Origin: Nocardia brasiliensis | GTDB lineage: Bacteria > Actinomycetota > Actinomycetes > Mycobacteriales > Mycobacteriaceae | NCBI RefSeq assembly: GCF_011801125.1 | Contig: NZ_CP046171.1 | Location: 4,526,001 to 4,590,000 of the forward strand | Length of the DNA stretch: 64,000 nt | Direction of reading: 5' to 3' | In this document: positions 9,356-17,007 of the stretch, one piece after another | Layout of the letters: each line of letters starts with the position of its first letter | Numbering within the stretch: position 1 is the stretch's first letter | The notes under the pieces: generated by a model | What the model saw: the letters and a program-made list of their open reading frames with translations, nothing else | Databases searched by the model: none | What the model was told of the DNA's origin: nothing | Made by a program: the position numbers and the translations under genes

Positions 9356-10015
9356 TGTGGTACATCAGAACCTCACAACCGCTGGACCTGCTCAGCGGGC
9401 TCCAGTCAAACCGGACATAAAGACCACGAACCGCTGTCAGGTGACCAGGCTCAACTGCTGGTTCGACCGGGGTGGATGTTCAATGATTTGCCGCACGCGA
9501 GTAGGCAATGGACACGAGGGCGAAGATCAGGTTTCATGGAGGGTGGATGGGAATCAGCGGGACGGGTCAGAGAGTGACTTGCCATGCCTCCGGTTTCCCT
9601 TCATTTGCCCGACCGTCCGCTACCGCCGAAGCTCGTAAAAGGTTCGCGCAGGTACGAATTGCAGTATCGCAGCAAGCGGCGGCGGACTCTTGATCTGGAT
9701 CGATCGTGAGCGGCGGCGAGCGCCGAGGCGCTGCAGGCGGATCCGACAAGAGTAATGACGACGTCACAGTCGTCTGCCCAGACAGCGCGCCTGTGCTGGA
9801 TTCAACGGCAGCCAAGGCACTCATGCAGCTGATCCTCCGCCACGCCCGCGCCCGCGGCGGCACAACGAATAGGATCGATCGAGCTCAACGCATCGATCTC
9901 GAATCTCTGCCCGACACTACAGACTCGAGCGCGCAGCAAACTGCTCGCGCTGCGACGGGGCCTGGCCGAACGCATGTATCGGGCACGTCCCCGAGAACCG
10001 GAAGGCGGCGTAGCA
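9356..10015. other. 660-base gap, possible STAS-domain remnant
   Basis: No complete gene is recognisable. On the plus strand around 9760-9860 a short reading has PVLDSTAAKALMQLILRHA, which resembles the conserved helix of STAS (anti-sigma-factor antagonist or SulP) domains. It lacks the rest of the fold and any clear start. The stretch lies between the methyltransferase remnant and a serine recombinase and is probably degraded DNA of the mobile zone. Confidence 0.3.
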
Positions 10016-10773
10016 ATGATCCGATTCGCATTCGCAGGACGGGTATCGACCGAAGATCAACAGGACCCCAACGCCTCGCGCAACTGGCAGCTCGGCCGGG
10101 CCAAGGCTCTTATCGACCATCACGGACACATCGTCGCCGAGTTCTTCGATGTCGGACAGTCCCGGTCGATCCCGTGGAAGCGCCGCCCGCAAGCCGCACG
10201 GTTGCTCGACATGCTCGCACGCCCCGACCGCGGGTTCGACGCGGTCGTCATCGGCGAACCCCAACGCGCCTTCTACGGCAACCAATTCGGGCTCACCTTC
10301 CCCGTCTTCGTCCACTACGGCGTGGCACTGTGGGTCCCCGAAGTCGGCGGCCCCATCGACCCCGAGTCCGAAGCACACGATCTGATCATGTCGGTCTTCG
10401 GCGGCATGTCCAAAGGCGAACGCAACCGCATCAAAATCCGCGTCCGCGCCGCCATGGCCGCCCAAGCCCAAGTCGAAGGCCGCTACCTCGGCGGCCGACC
10501 ACCCTACGGATACCGGCTTGCTGACGCCGGCCCACACCCCAACCCCAGCAAAGCCGCCGACGGCAAACGCCTCCACATCCTCGAACCCGACCCGACCACA
10601 GCGCCAGTCGTTCAGCGGATCTTCCGTGACTACCTCAACGGATTCGGCATCTTCGCGATCGCTCAACGCCTCACCGCCGATGACATCCCCTGCCCCTCGG
10701 CTTACGACCGCAAACGCAACCAGCACCGTTCTGGGATCGCGTGGTCCAAAAGCGCTGTACGCGTGATACTCAC
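10016..10773 (+). pseudogene. Serine recombinase, 5' part, interrupted by an IS3-family element
   Basis: N-terminal part of a large serine integrase/resolvase for site-specific recombination. The catalytic serine sits in GRVSTEDQ near residue 10; the resolvase catalytic domain is followed by the start of a recombinase domain (GGRPPYGYRL, VQRIFRDYLNGFGIFAIAQRL). The ATG at 10016 has GAAGGCGG upstream. After VILT the frame enters an IS3-type element at 10774 and ends in IS-derived codons at 10819. The rest of the gene resumes at 12045. Removing the IS and one copy of its 3-bp target duplication restores an open frame reading VILTNARYTGHEVWNKQ. Confidence 0.9.
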
Positions 10774-10803
10774 TGGAGTGTTCCCGGTTTTGTGGACTCG
10801 GGA

Positions 10804-11688
10804 TCAAGCCGCGATCTGACTGATTTCTCTGTACCCTAACTCGTATTGCCGTGGTGTCAAATAGCCGAGCGCCGAATGCGGACGAACGGTGTTGTAGTAG
10901 AACTCAATCCAGTCGAACGTCTCCTTCTGCAGCGACTTCACCGTCGGCCACGGACGAGCGTGTACCAGCTCCTTTTTGTAGGTCGCGAAGAACGATTCCG
11001 CGACCGCGTTGTCGAAGCACGATCCCGTCCGGCCGAGGGACCGTAGGACACCATTCTTTGCACAATATTTCGCGAATTCCTTCGAGGTGTACTGGGTTCC
11101 GCGATCGCTATGGAAAACAACACCTTTCGCCGGGCGTCGGCGCGCGATGGCCATATCGAGGGCGTCGGTGACCAGCGACGTGCGCATGTGATCAGCGATC
11201 GCCCAGCCGACCACGGCCCGATCGTGCAGATCGATCACGGTGGCCAGATACGCCCACCCGGTCCAGGTCTTGACGTAGGTGATGTCACCGCACCAGCGTT
11301 GGTTCGGCTGCGCGGCAGTGAAATCACGCCCGATCCGATCCGCGGCGTCCACCGGCTTGGATCCCCGGATCGTGGTGCGCCGGAACGGTTTCGGAAACCG
11401 GCCTTGCAGACCGGCCGCCCGCATCAACCGCCACACCCGCTTACGCGAGACCCGCCGCCCGGCCGCCGCCAGCGCCGCGTGCACACGCCGAACACCCGGA
11501 TTGCCACGCAGTTTCGCGTGGATCGCCTCGATCAGCAGCGTCAGCATGCGATCGTCGCGCTCCCGGTCGCTGCGACCGCGGCCTTTCCACTTGTAGTAGC
11601 CCGACCGAGACACGTCCAGTTCCCGGCACATGAACTCGATGTCGAATTCCCCCGACGCAGCCCAGTCCGCGATCGCGGCGAATTTCAC
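10804..11688 (-). CDS. IS3-family transposase OrfB
   Basis: Catalytic DDE half of the IS3-type transposase, 294 aa. It has an HTH_21 segment and then the rve core: Asp in CGDITYVKTW, Asp in VVFHSDRGTQY, and Glu in FDNAVAESFFATYKKE, ending with YYNTVRPHSALGYLTP. It overlaps orfA and is normally made as an OrfAB fusion by -1 frameshifting. The GTG at 11688 is only a formal start. The element's insertion splits the serine recombinase gene. Confidence 0.95.
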   Translation of the reverse strand: MKFAAIADWAASGEFDIEFMCRELDVSRSGYYKWKGRGRSDRERDDRMLTLLIEAIHAKLRGNPGVRRVHAALAAAGRRVSRKRVWRLMRAAGLQGRFPKPFRRTTIRGSKPVDAADRIGRDFTAAQPNQRWCGDITYVKTWTGWAYLATVIDLHDRAVVGWAIADHMRTSLVTDALDMAIARRRPAKGVVFHSDRGTQYTSKEFAKYCAKNGVLRSLGRTGSCFDNAVAESFFATYKKELVHARPWPTVKSLQKETFDWIEFYYNTVRPHSALGYLTPRQYELGYREISQIAA

Positions 11689-11987
11689 CGCTGGTCTTTC
11701 GCGAACCAGGTCGCAACTTTTTTTGCGAACGCGACCTGCATCTTCAACTCCGCGTTCTCCGCACGCAACCGTTCCAACTCGGCCTGTTCCGAGTCGGTCA
11801 GTCCCTTCTCCCGGTCACCGGAAACCCCGGATTCCTTCGCCCTCTTCACCCATTTCCTCAACGTCATCTCGTGCACGCCGATATTGCGCGCCACCTCGGC
11901 CACCGGCCGACCCTGATCCAGGACGAAACCTACCGCCTGGGCCTTGTACTCCTCGGTGAAACTACGCCGCGTCGAACCCAACACCAA
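11685..11987 (-). CDS. IS3-family transposase OrfA
   Basis: 100-aa DNA-binding half of the transposase. A helix-turn-helix (AEVARNIGVHEMTLRKWVKR) is followed by a leucine-zipper-like helix (LERLRAENAELKMQVAFAKK). It ends in VATWFAKDQR just past the seven-A slippery run. Its TGA overlaps the GTG of orfB. It recognises the element's inverted repeats when fused to OrfB. Confidence 0.93.
   Translation of the reverse strand: MVLGSTRRSFTEEYKAQAVGFVLDQGRPVAEVARNIGVHEMTLRKWVKRAKESGVSGDREKGLTDSEQAELERLRAENAELKMQVAFAKKVATWFAKDQR
11718..11724 (-). other. -1 ribosomal frameshift site (A7) between orfA and orfB
   Basis: Seven consecutive A residues on the minus strand are phased as A AAA AAA in the orfA frame. 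The -1 frame from here is open straight into orfB, as expected for IS3-family programmed frameshifting. Confidence 0.75.
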
Positions 11988-12044
11988 ACTCCCGTGCTAC
12001 CAGGCGGCTATCTCCTCCGTGTCCACCGAACCGGGAACGCTCCA

Positions 12045-12996
12045 CACCAATGCGCGCTACACCGGGCACGAAGTGTGGAACAAACAGCGCAAACAAGAAT
12101 CCCTCATCGACGTCAACGACGTCGCCCTCGGTCATCAAACCCGACTCACCTGGAACCCCACCAAAGATTGGGTCCGCTCCGACCAACCCTCACACGATGC
12201 GCTAATCAGCACAGAGACCTTCGAACAAGCCCAACTACGACTCGCCGCCCGAAACCAACGATCAGTCCGCAGCAAGGTACGCATTCAGCACCCCTACGCC
12301 TTCAAAGGACTGCTGATCCACGAAAAATGCGGACGCCGGATGCAAGGCAACTGGAACCACGACAAAGCCCACTACCGATGCCGCTTCCCCGCCGAGTACG
12401 CCATCGCCAACAAGATCGACCACCCGACAGTGGTTTACCTCCGCGAAGAACAAATCATCGACCCGATCGACACCTGGCTCGCCCAAGTCTTTCGCCGCGA
12501 TCAGATCGAGCAATCCCTCACCATGCTCGAAAGCGCTCACCCCACCAGCAGCGCGGCAGACGCCTCCATCCGCGCTATCCGGCAGTCACTGACCGACTAC
12601 GACCGCAAACTCACCAGCTACCGCGCCGCGCTCGAGGCTGACACCGACCCTCAACTGATCGCGACCTGGACCCGACAAGCCCAATCCGAACGGGAGGCGG
12701 CTGCCGCACAGCTCACAGCGATGGAGGCAGAAGCCAAGGCCCGTCCTACATTGAGCCGCAATGAGATTCGCCAACTAGTCAAGTCCTTCGGCGGCCTCAT
12801 CAAGATCCTGCGCGCCGCCGACCCGGCCGACAAACTCGAGGTCTACCGACAACTGGGCCTCAAGATGACCTACAACCACGAAACACGGGTGGTGGTGGCT
12901 GAAGTTCAGCCACCACCACCCGTGTGCGTAATGGTCGTGTCCGGAGGGGGACTTGAACCCCCACGCCCGATAAAGGGCACTAGCACCTCAAGCTAG
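12045..12996 (+). pseudogene. Serine recombinase, 3' part (continues the gene at 10016)
   Basis: Begins with the second copy of the CAC target duplication and continues NARYTGHEVWNKQRK, the typical end of the recombinase domain. A zinc-ribbon-like region follows (LLIHEKCGRRMQG ... HYRCRFP), then a long coiled-coil helix (about 12580-12780), as in large serine integrases. The final codons pass through a perfect palindrome (12883-12925) and into the 3' half of a tRNA-Leu gene, ending LEPPRPIKGTSTSS. That tail is probably host sequence read in frame, marking the junction where the element joined the chromosome. It has no start of its own and is non-functional while the IS is present. Confidence 0.88.
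12883..12925. repeat. Perfect 21-bp palindrome at the recombinase/tRNA-Leu boundary
   Basis: Two perfect 21-base arms around a single central base (12904). It lies 14 bases beyond the 3' end of the minus-strand tRNA-Leu and inside the last codons of the recombinase frame. It may serve as the tRNA terminator (there is no U tract) or be part of the recombination site. Confidence 0.75.
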
Positions 12997-13022
12997 CGCG
13001 TCTGCCATTCCGCCACCCGGAC
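12939..13022 (-). tRNA. tRNA-Leu (anticodon GAG)
   Basis: The minus strand folds as a class II tRNA of about 84 nt. The 7-bp acceptor stem pairs GTCCGGG with CTCCGGAC (one G-T pair). The anticodon stem CTAGC/GCTAG encloses loop TTGAGGT, giving anticodon GAG. A variable arm and a GGTTCAAGTCC T-arm follow. CCA is not encoded. A serine recombinase frame reads into its 3' half from the other side, so this gene is a likely integration target. Confidence 0.95.
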
Positions 13023-13105
13023 CGGTGGTGCTCAAGAAGATTATCGGATGTGGGTGCGTGGTACCAAATCGCGGTTCTACCTCGCGTTTTAGGCGGGGTT
13101 TGGGG

Positions 13106-13975
13106 TCAGTGGAGCTCTTTTACGGTGCGGGCCAGGTCGGCGGCGCCGTGGCCGTCGGCCACTTGGCGGTCGATAAGGGTTTTGAGGGGTGCGATGAAGT
13201 CGGTGGTGACGCCGGCGTCGCGGGTGGCTCGGGTGATGGCGTCGATGGCGGCCTTGTGGAAGGAGATGGTTTGGGTGGGGTCGGTGTAGTCGCCCGCGTC
13301 GATGAGGGCGCCGAAGGCGGGCAGGGATTGGGTCATGGCGCTGACCCAGCGCGCGGCGCGGTCGGCGAAGTCTGTCGCGGAGACGCCGACGGATCGCATC
13401 ATGGCCGCGCCGTGCAGGAAGCCGCCGAACATGGTGTACATGCCGGCGAGCAGGGCGAAGTCGTAGGTCGAGGCGAGGCCGGCGTCGGCACCGAAATATT
13501 CTGCGGTGGCGAACAATTGGAGGGTGGTGAGGTTGGCATCGTAGACGGTGCGGGAGCCGCTGTAGAGGATGGACGCGCCAGGCAGGCCGATCATCTGGGG
13601 CACGGCCATGATGCCGCCGTCGAGGTAGTCGATGCCGTGTTCGGCGGCCCATGCGGCCAGTTCGCGAGCCTCGTCGGGGGCGGTGCTGGTCAGATTGATG
13701 AGTTGTTTGCCGTGGAGTTCGGCGGCGACGGGGTCGAGGGTTTCGTGCACGGAGGCGTGGTCGAGCAAGACTGCGATGATCGGGCCTTCGGTTTCGATCG
13801 CTTCGGCGACGGTGGCGGCGCGTTCGGCGCCCGCGGCGACGAGGTCGGCGTCCTTGCCGGGGGTCCGATTCCACACCACGGTGGGCCGGTCACCCTTGCG
13901 CAGGGCGGCGGCCAGGGCCTGGCCCATCGCGCCGAGGCCGAGGACTGTCACGGGGGTGTTCGTGGGTTCCGCCAT
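13106..13975 (-). CDS. NAD(P)-dependent 6-phosphogluconate-dehydrogenase-like oxidoreductase (imine reductase family)
   Basis: 289 aa. The N-terminal Rossmann fold (VTVLGLGAMGQALAAAL) suits NADPH (following WNRTPGK), and the helical C-terminal domain is of the imine-reductase/beta-hydroxyacid dehydrogenase type (YDFALLAGMYTMFGGFLHGAA). The ATG at 13975 (MAEPTN) is preferred; 28 further codons upstream to 14059 overlap the operator and lack coding character. It is divergent from an HxlR regulator, with a strong palindrome between them. This suggests induction by an electrophile, aldehyde or imine, which is inference. The exact substrate is unknown. Confidence 0.82.
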   Translation of the reverse strand: MAEPTNTPVTVLGLGAMGQALAAALRKGDRPTVVWNRTPGKDADLVAAGAERAATVAEAIETEGPIIAVLLDHASVHETLDPVAAELHGKQLINLTSTAPDEARELAAWAAEHGIDYLDGGIMAVPQMIGLPGASILYSGSRTVYDANLTTLQLFATAEYFGADAGLASTYDFALLAGMYTMFGGFLHGAAMMRSVGVSATDFADRAARWVSAMTQSLPAFGALIDAGDYTDPTQTISFHKAAIDAITRATRDAGVTTDFIAPLKTLIDRQVADGHGAADLARTVKELH

Positions 13976-14057
13976 TGCGGGGTCAACTCCTTGGAAGTTC
14001 GTGAACTGAGTGGTCAGCGCGCCGAAACCAAGGTTGCTCGTTGCCTGCGATAGCGAC

Positions 14058-14084
14058 AAGTACCTACTATTTTGTCAGGTACTT
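14058..14084. promoter_or_regulatory. Probable HxlR operator
   Basis: Perfect 8-bp inverted repeat AAGTACCT - 11 bases - AGGTACTT between the divergent oxidoreductase and HxlR genes. GTAC-containing dyads with this spacing are typical HxlR-family sites. It lies where it would cover both promoters. Confidence 0.65.
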
Positions 14085-14120
14085 ACCATTCGGTATGTGA
14101 ACAGGTAGCGAGGTCGGACG

Positions 14121-14480
14121 ATGGGCGAGAAGAGGTCGGGGCCATACTTCTGCGGCATCGACGCCGCGATGGACGTGGTCGGCGGCAAATGGAAGTCGCT
14201 GATCCTGTGGGAGTTGGAGAACCACGAGGTCCGGCGCTTCGGCGAACTGCGCCGCGGGCTGCCCGGGGTCTCGGAGAAGATGTTGATCCAGCAGCTGCGC
14301 GAGCTGGAACAGGACGCGATCGTGAGTCGCGAGGTCTATCGCGAAGTGCCCCCGCGTGTCGAATATCGGCTCACGGAGCTCGGTGCGGCGCTCAACCGCG
14401 CACTCGAGCCGCTCGGCGAATGGGGTAAGCAGCGGATCGATCGGATCGGGGCGGAGCGCGTGCATCCGGTGCGTGCCTGA
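14121..14480 (+). CDS. HxlR-family winged-helix regulator
   Basis: 119 aa. The HxlR signature runs from the N-terminal Cys (YFCGIDAAMDVVGGKWKSLIL) through RRFGELRRGLPGVSEKMLIQQLRELE to the wing with PPRVEYRLTELG. Members are dimers that bind an inverted repeat near their own gene and are often redox- or electrophile-responsive through the N-terminal cysteine, present here at residue 11. It is divergent from the imine-reductase-like gene, which is the probable target. Confidence 0.92.
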   Translation: MGEKRSGPYFCGIDAAMDVVGGKWKSLILWELENHEVRRFGELRRGLPGVSEKMLIQQLRELEQDAIVSREVYREVPPRVEYRLTELGAALNRALEPLGEWGKQRIDRIGAERVHPVRA

Positions 14481-14505
14481 CCGAGGGTGCCGATGAAACC
14501 CTCGG
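14481..14505. terminator. Bidirectional terminator between hxlR and bfr
   Basis: 8-bp perfect stem (CCGAGGGT / ACCCTCGG) with a 9-base loop directly after the HxlR stop and before the convergent bacterioferritin end. There is no T tract, as is usual in high-GC actinobacteria. Confidence 0.5.
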
Positions 14506-14539
14506 CAGGGCAACGTCATTCAACTACCGCGCTACGGGG

Positions 14540-15022
14540 TCAGTCTCCTTCCGGAATGTCGGTGTAGCGCTGCAGATACAGCTGCTCGCCGAGCGTCTGC
14601 AGCAGGGCGAGTTCGGTTTCGAGATAGTCGACGTGGTGCTCTTCGTCCTCGAGGATCGCCTCGAAGATGCGCGCGGAGGTCACGTCGCCGCGGGAGCGCA
14701 TCAGCTCGATGCCGCCGCGCAGCCGCGCGACGGCTTCGAGCTCGATCTGCAGGTCGGCCTTCATTTGTTCCGGCACGGTCTGGCCGATGCGCAGCGGATT
14801 CAGCTTCTGATAGTTGGGCAGGCCATCGAGGAAGAGAATGCGGTCGGTGAGGATTTCCGCGTGCTTCATCTCATCGATGGACTCGTAGCGGGTGTGCTTG
14901 GCGAGCTTGGTGAAACCCCAGTTCTCCTGCATTTTGGCGTGTAGGAAGTACTGGTTGATCGCGGTGAGTTCGGCGGTCAGTTGCTCGTTGAGCACATTGA
15001 TGATGTCCTTGTCGCCTTCCAT
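14540..15022 (-). CDS. bfr: Bacterioferritin
   Basis: 160-aa subunit of the 24-mer iron-storage cage. It oxidises Fe(II) at a di-iron centre and binds haem between subunits. Ferroxidase ligands are in place: Glu18 in LTAELTAINQYF, Glu51 and His54 in DEMKHAEI (Met52 is the haem ligand), Glu94 in QIELEAVARL, and Glu127/His130 in EDEEHHVDYLE. The ATG at 15022 gives the canonical MxGD start; six further codons upstream are not conserved. Bfd lies just upstream on the same strand, and IdeR-type boxes precede bfd. The pair stores and releases iron. Confidence 0.96.
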   Translation of the reverse strand: MEGDKDIINVLNEQLTAELTAINQYFLHAKMQENWGFTKLAKHTRYESIDEMKHAEILTDRILFLDGLPNYQKLNPLRIGQTVPEQMKADLQIELEAVARLRGGIELMRSRGDVTSARIFEAILEDEEHHVDYLETELALLQTLGEQLYLQRYTDIPEGD

Positions 15023-15081
15023 GGCCACGGATGGTGTCACACGTCACACCTGGGACGTCCAGGAAGGATTGCCTATCTCGT

Positions 15082-15273
15082 TCAGGCGGCGGGCGCCTCG
15101 GCCGAACCGTTCGTGCGAGCCTGTCCGATCGCATCGACGAGTCGTCGAGTGCAGCTGCCGCAGCCGGGCTTCCAGCCGCAGACCGCTTTCACCTGCTTTA
15201 CGGTCACAGCACCAGCAGCGACGCAGCTGTGCACGTCCGCCTCGGAGACGGCGTTGCAGATACAGACGTACAC
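15082..15273 (-). CDS. bfd: Bacterioferritin-associated ferredoxin (Bfd), [2Fe-2S]
   Basis: 63-aa BFD-like protein that passes electrons to bacterioferritin to mobilise stored iron. The four cluster ligands are seen as MYVCICNAV (CxC) and GCGSC (CxxC), about 33 residues apart, as in Bfd. It is upstream of bfr with a 59-base gap and directly downstream of two overlapping IdeR-like boxes, so iron probably represses it. Confidence 0.93.
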   Translation of the reverse strand: MYVCICNAVSEADVHSCVAAGAVTVKQVKAVCGWKPGCGSCTRRLVDAIGQARTNGSAEAPAA

Positions 15274-15301
15274 GGTCGACCTCGCGGGTAGGCTCCAGCT
15301 A

Positions 15302-15335
15302 GTAAGCGAGGCTAACCTAACTAAGCCTCACCTAA
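15302..15335. promoter_or_regulatory. Tandem IdeR/DtxR-type iron boxes upstream of bfd
   Basis: Two overlapping matches to the 19-bp iron box TTAGGTTAGGCTAACCTAA: 15302-15320 (minus strand TTAGGTTAGCCTCGCTTAC) and 15319-15335 with flank (minus strand TTAGGTGAGGCTTAGTT). They start 29 bases upstream of the bfd ATG, overlapping the expected promoter. Confidence 0.6.
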
Positions 15336-16839
15336 TTGGTAACACTTTTTGTCCGCAAGGTCCAGTTGCCGGCCCATCCTGTGACGCGGACGCCACCAAG
15401 TGCCGGGCGAGCCCTGCGGCTTCCACGGCGAGGCCCGGCGGATTGGTGGCGATGAACATCGAGTCGGCGGCCAGGTTGCCCAGGACGTGCCAGGTCGGGT
15501 CGGGGCGGCCCGCGACGAGCAGGCGTCGGGTACCGGATTCCGCACGCACTCCCCCGGCGACAGCCGATTCGGCTGCGCCACCGGCCAATAGCGCGCTGAT
15601 CAGTGGTTCGGTCTCCTGCGGTGTGGTGTAGGCAGGCGGGTTGACGGCGTTGAACACGGCGTCCGCGTGCCATTCGGCGCCGTCGTGCACGGTGAAGCCG
15701 CCGCCTGCGCGCGCCTCGATCTTGCCGAGTCCGGCGCGAAGCTTCAGCTGGCCCGAATCGATCAGCCGCAGCACGATTTTCGCGTTGTGCGGCACCATCG
15801 GTGAGCTCAGACTGCTGATGGTGCGGAAGTATTCGGTGCGCAGCATGGTCCGATCCGGCTCTGCCAGCACGGGCCAGACGATCGGACCGAGCAGCCGGAT
15901 CGCCATGGTGAGCAGCCGGCGGCCCAGGTGCGGGCTGTCGAGCTCGGTCAACTGGCGGCGCAACCGGGTGACGGGGTCCTCGGTGCCGCGGATCTCCGCG
16001 GCGAACGAATCGAAATCCTGTCCCAGATCGGCTAGTTCGGCCCGCATGAGGTCGGCCAACTCACGCAGTGACACCACGCCGGCCGCGGCCATCCGCGCTC
16101 CGTTCGCCGCGGTGAGGTGTTGCGGCGCGAGCGGTAGCGGCCGCTGCTGGACGAACGGGAGCATGCCGGTGCGGGAAAGCAGGCTGATCGGGCCGGTATG
16201 ACCGTTGGCCGCGAGGGCCACCGCAGTGTCGACGGCCGTCAATCCGCTGCCGATGACCGCGACGTGCGCATCGGCCGGTATCCCGGAAACGCTGTCGCCC
16301 ATCGGATATGGCTCGTTGACGTACCCCGGCGCACCGGTCAGGCCATAATGGTCGCGGGGACGGCCACTTCCGACACTGAGCACCGCGCGGTCCACCCTGT
16401 GATCGCCGTCGGCGGCGGTGTGCAATACCGCGTGGCCGTCGGCGCGGGAGAACCCGACCACCCGTGAGTTCACCACGCTGACCTGCCAGCCGAGGCGGCG
16501 CAGCCGGTCGATCGCGGTCCTGGCGGTCTGCTCCAGATACTCCCCGTACACGCCGCGCGGGACCAGCGGCTGCCCGAGCCCCTCATCGAGATACCGGGAC
16601 GCGTCGGGGCGGTTCTGCAGCCACCGTTCGTAATGCGCGCGGTCGTTGGCGCGCACCGACATCAGCGCCGGCGGGGCGTTCACCCGGACCGCCTCGATGT
16701 CGGCCTGATACGCCCTGCCGCGCCACACCGCGGCCGAGCCATCGAACACCGTGATCCGGCCGGGCGTACCCGGTGTTTCCGCGAGCGCGTCGAGCAGTCC
16801 GACGGCCGCCGCGCCCGCCCCGATGATGCCGAGATCCAT
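15328..16839 (-). CDS. FAD/NAD(P)-binding flavoprotein
   Basis: About 503 aa. The N-terminal FAD Rossmann motif is GIIGAGAAAVGLLDAL and the second nucleotide motif is VAVIGSGLTAVDTAVAL near residue 170, as in FAD/NAD(P)-binding proteins of the NAD_binding_9 type. The start ATG at 16839 has GGAAGGAAAC upstream; longer frames to 17196 overlap the divergent promoter. The C-terminal end overlaps the iron boxes of bfd, and its transcripts could continue into bfd-bfr. The LuxR regulator starting 169 bases away in the other direction may control it. The reaction is unknown; an iron-related reductase or amine oxidoreductase role is only a guess. Confidence 0.75.
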   Translation of the reverse strand: MDLGIIGAGAAAVGLLDALAETPGTPGRITVFDGSAAVWRGRAYQADIEAVRVNAPPALMSVRANDRAHYERWLQNRPDASRYLDEGLGQPLVPRGVYGEYLEQTARTAIDRLRRLGWQVSVVNSRVVGFSRADGHAVLHTAADGDHRVDRAVLSVGSGRPRDHYGLTGAPGYVNEPYPMGDSVSGIPADAHVAVIGSGLTAVDTAVALAANGHTGPISLLSRTGMLPFVQQRPLPLAPQHLTAANGARMAAAGVVSLRELADLMRAELADLGQDFDSFAAEIRGTEDPVTRLRRQLTELDSPHLGRRLLTMAIRLLGPIVWPVLAEPDRTMLRTEYFRTISSLSSPMVPHNAKIVLRLIDSGQLKLRAGLGKIEARAGGGFTVHDGAEWHADAVFNAVNPPAYTTPQETEPLISALLAGGAAESAVAGGVRAESGTRRLLVAGRPDPTWHVLGNLAADSMFIATNPPGLAVEAAGLARHLVASASQDGPATGPCGQKVLPIR

Positions 16840-17007
16840 GCTGTTTCCTTCCGATAGCTGAGACCCGACCAACCTCACCTGAGGCTGCTCACCAGGGACA
16901 TCCCCCGTTTGCGGGGTTCTCGCGCCGGGGAATTTCCCGTGCCGCGAACAGTTACCCCTCATATGAGGGATGGTGGCGCGGGTGCTCGACGCGGCAAGGT
17001 TGCGGGC

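Larger units (their letters stand above)
10774..12044 (-). mobile_element. IS3-family insertion sequence, 1271 bp, with 3-bp target duplication
   Basis: Terminal inverted repeats of about 28 bp start TGGAGTGTTCCCGGTTTTGTG on the left (10774) and, read inward from the right end (12044), TGGAGCGTTCCCGGTTCGG. The flanking CAC at 10771-10773 and 12045-12047 is the target duplication. It holds overlapping orfA and orfB on the minus strand with a seven-A slippery run, so the element looks intact. Confidence 0.92.

Noticed and set aside
13025..14053. 342-codon plus-strand frame opposite the imine-reductase-like gene
   Set aside because: Gly-rich low-complexity shadow; the minus strand has a full Rossmann-fold enzyme.
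16857..16900. Iron-box-like sequence before the FAD/NAD(P)-binding gene
   Set aside because: Only scattered matches to the IdeR consensus; too weak to list.
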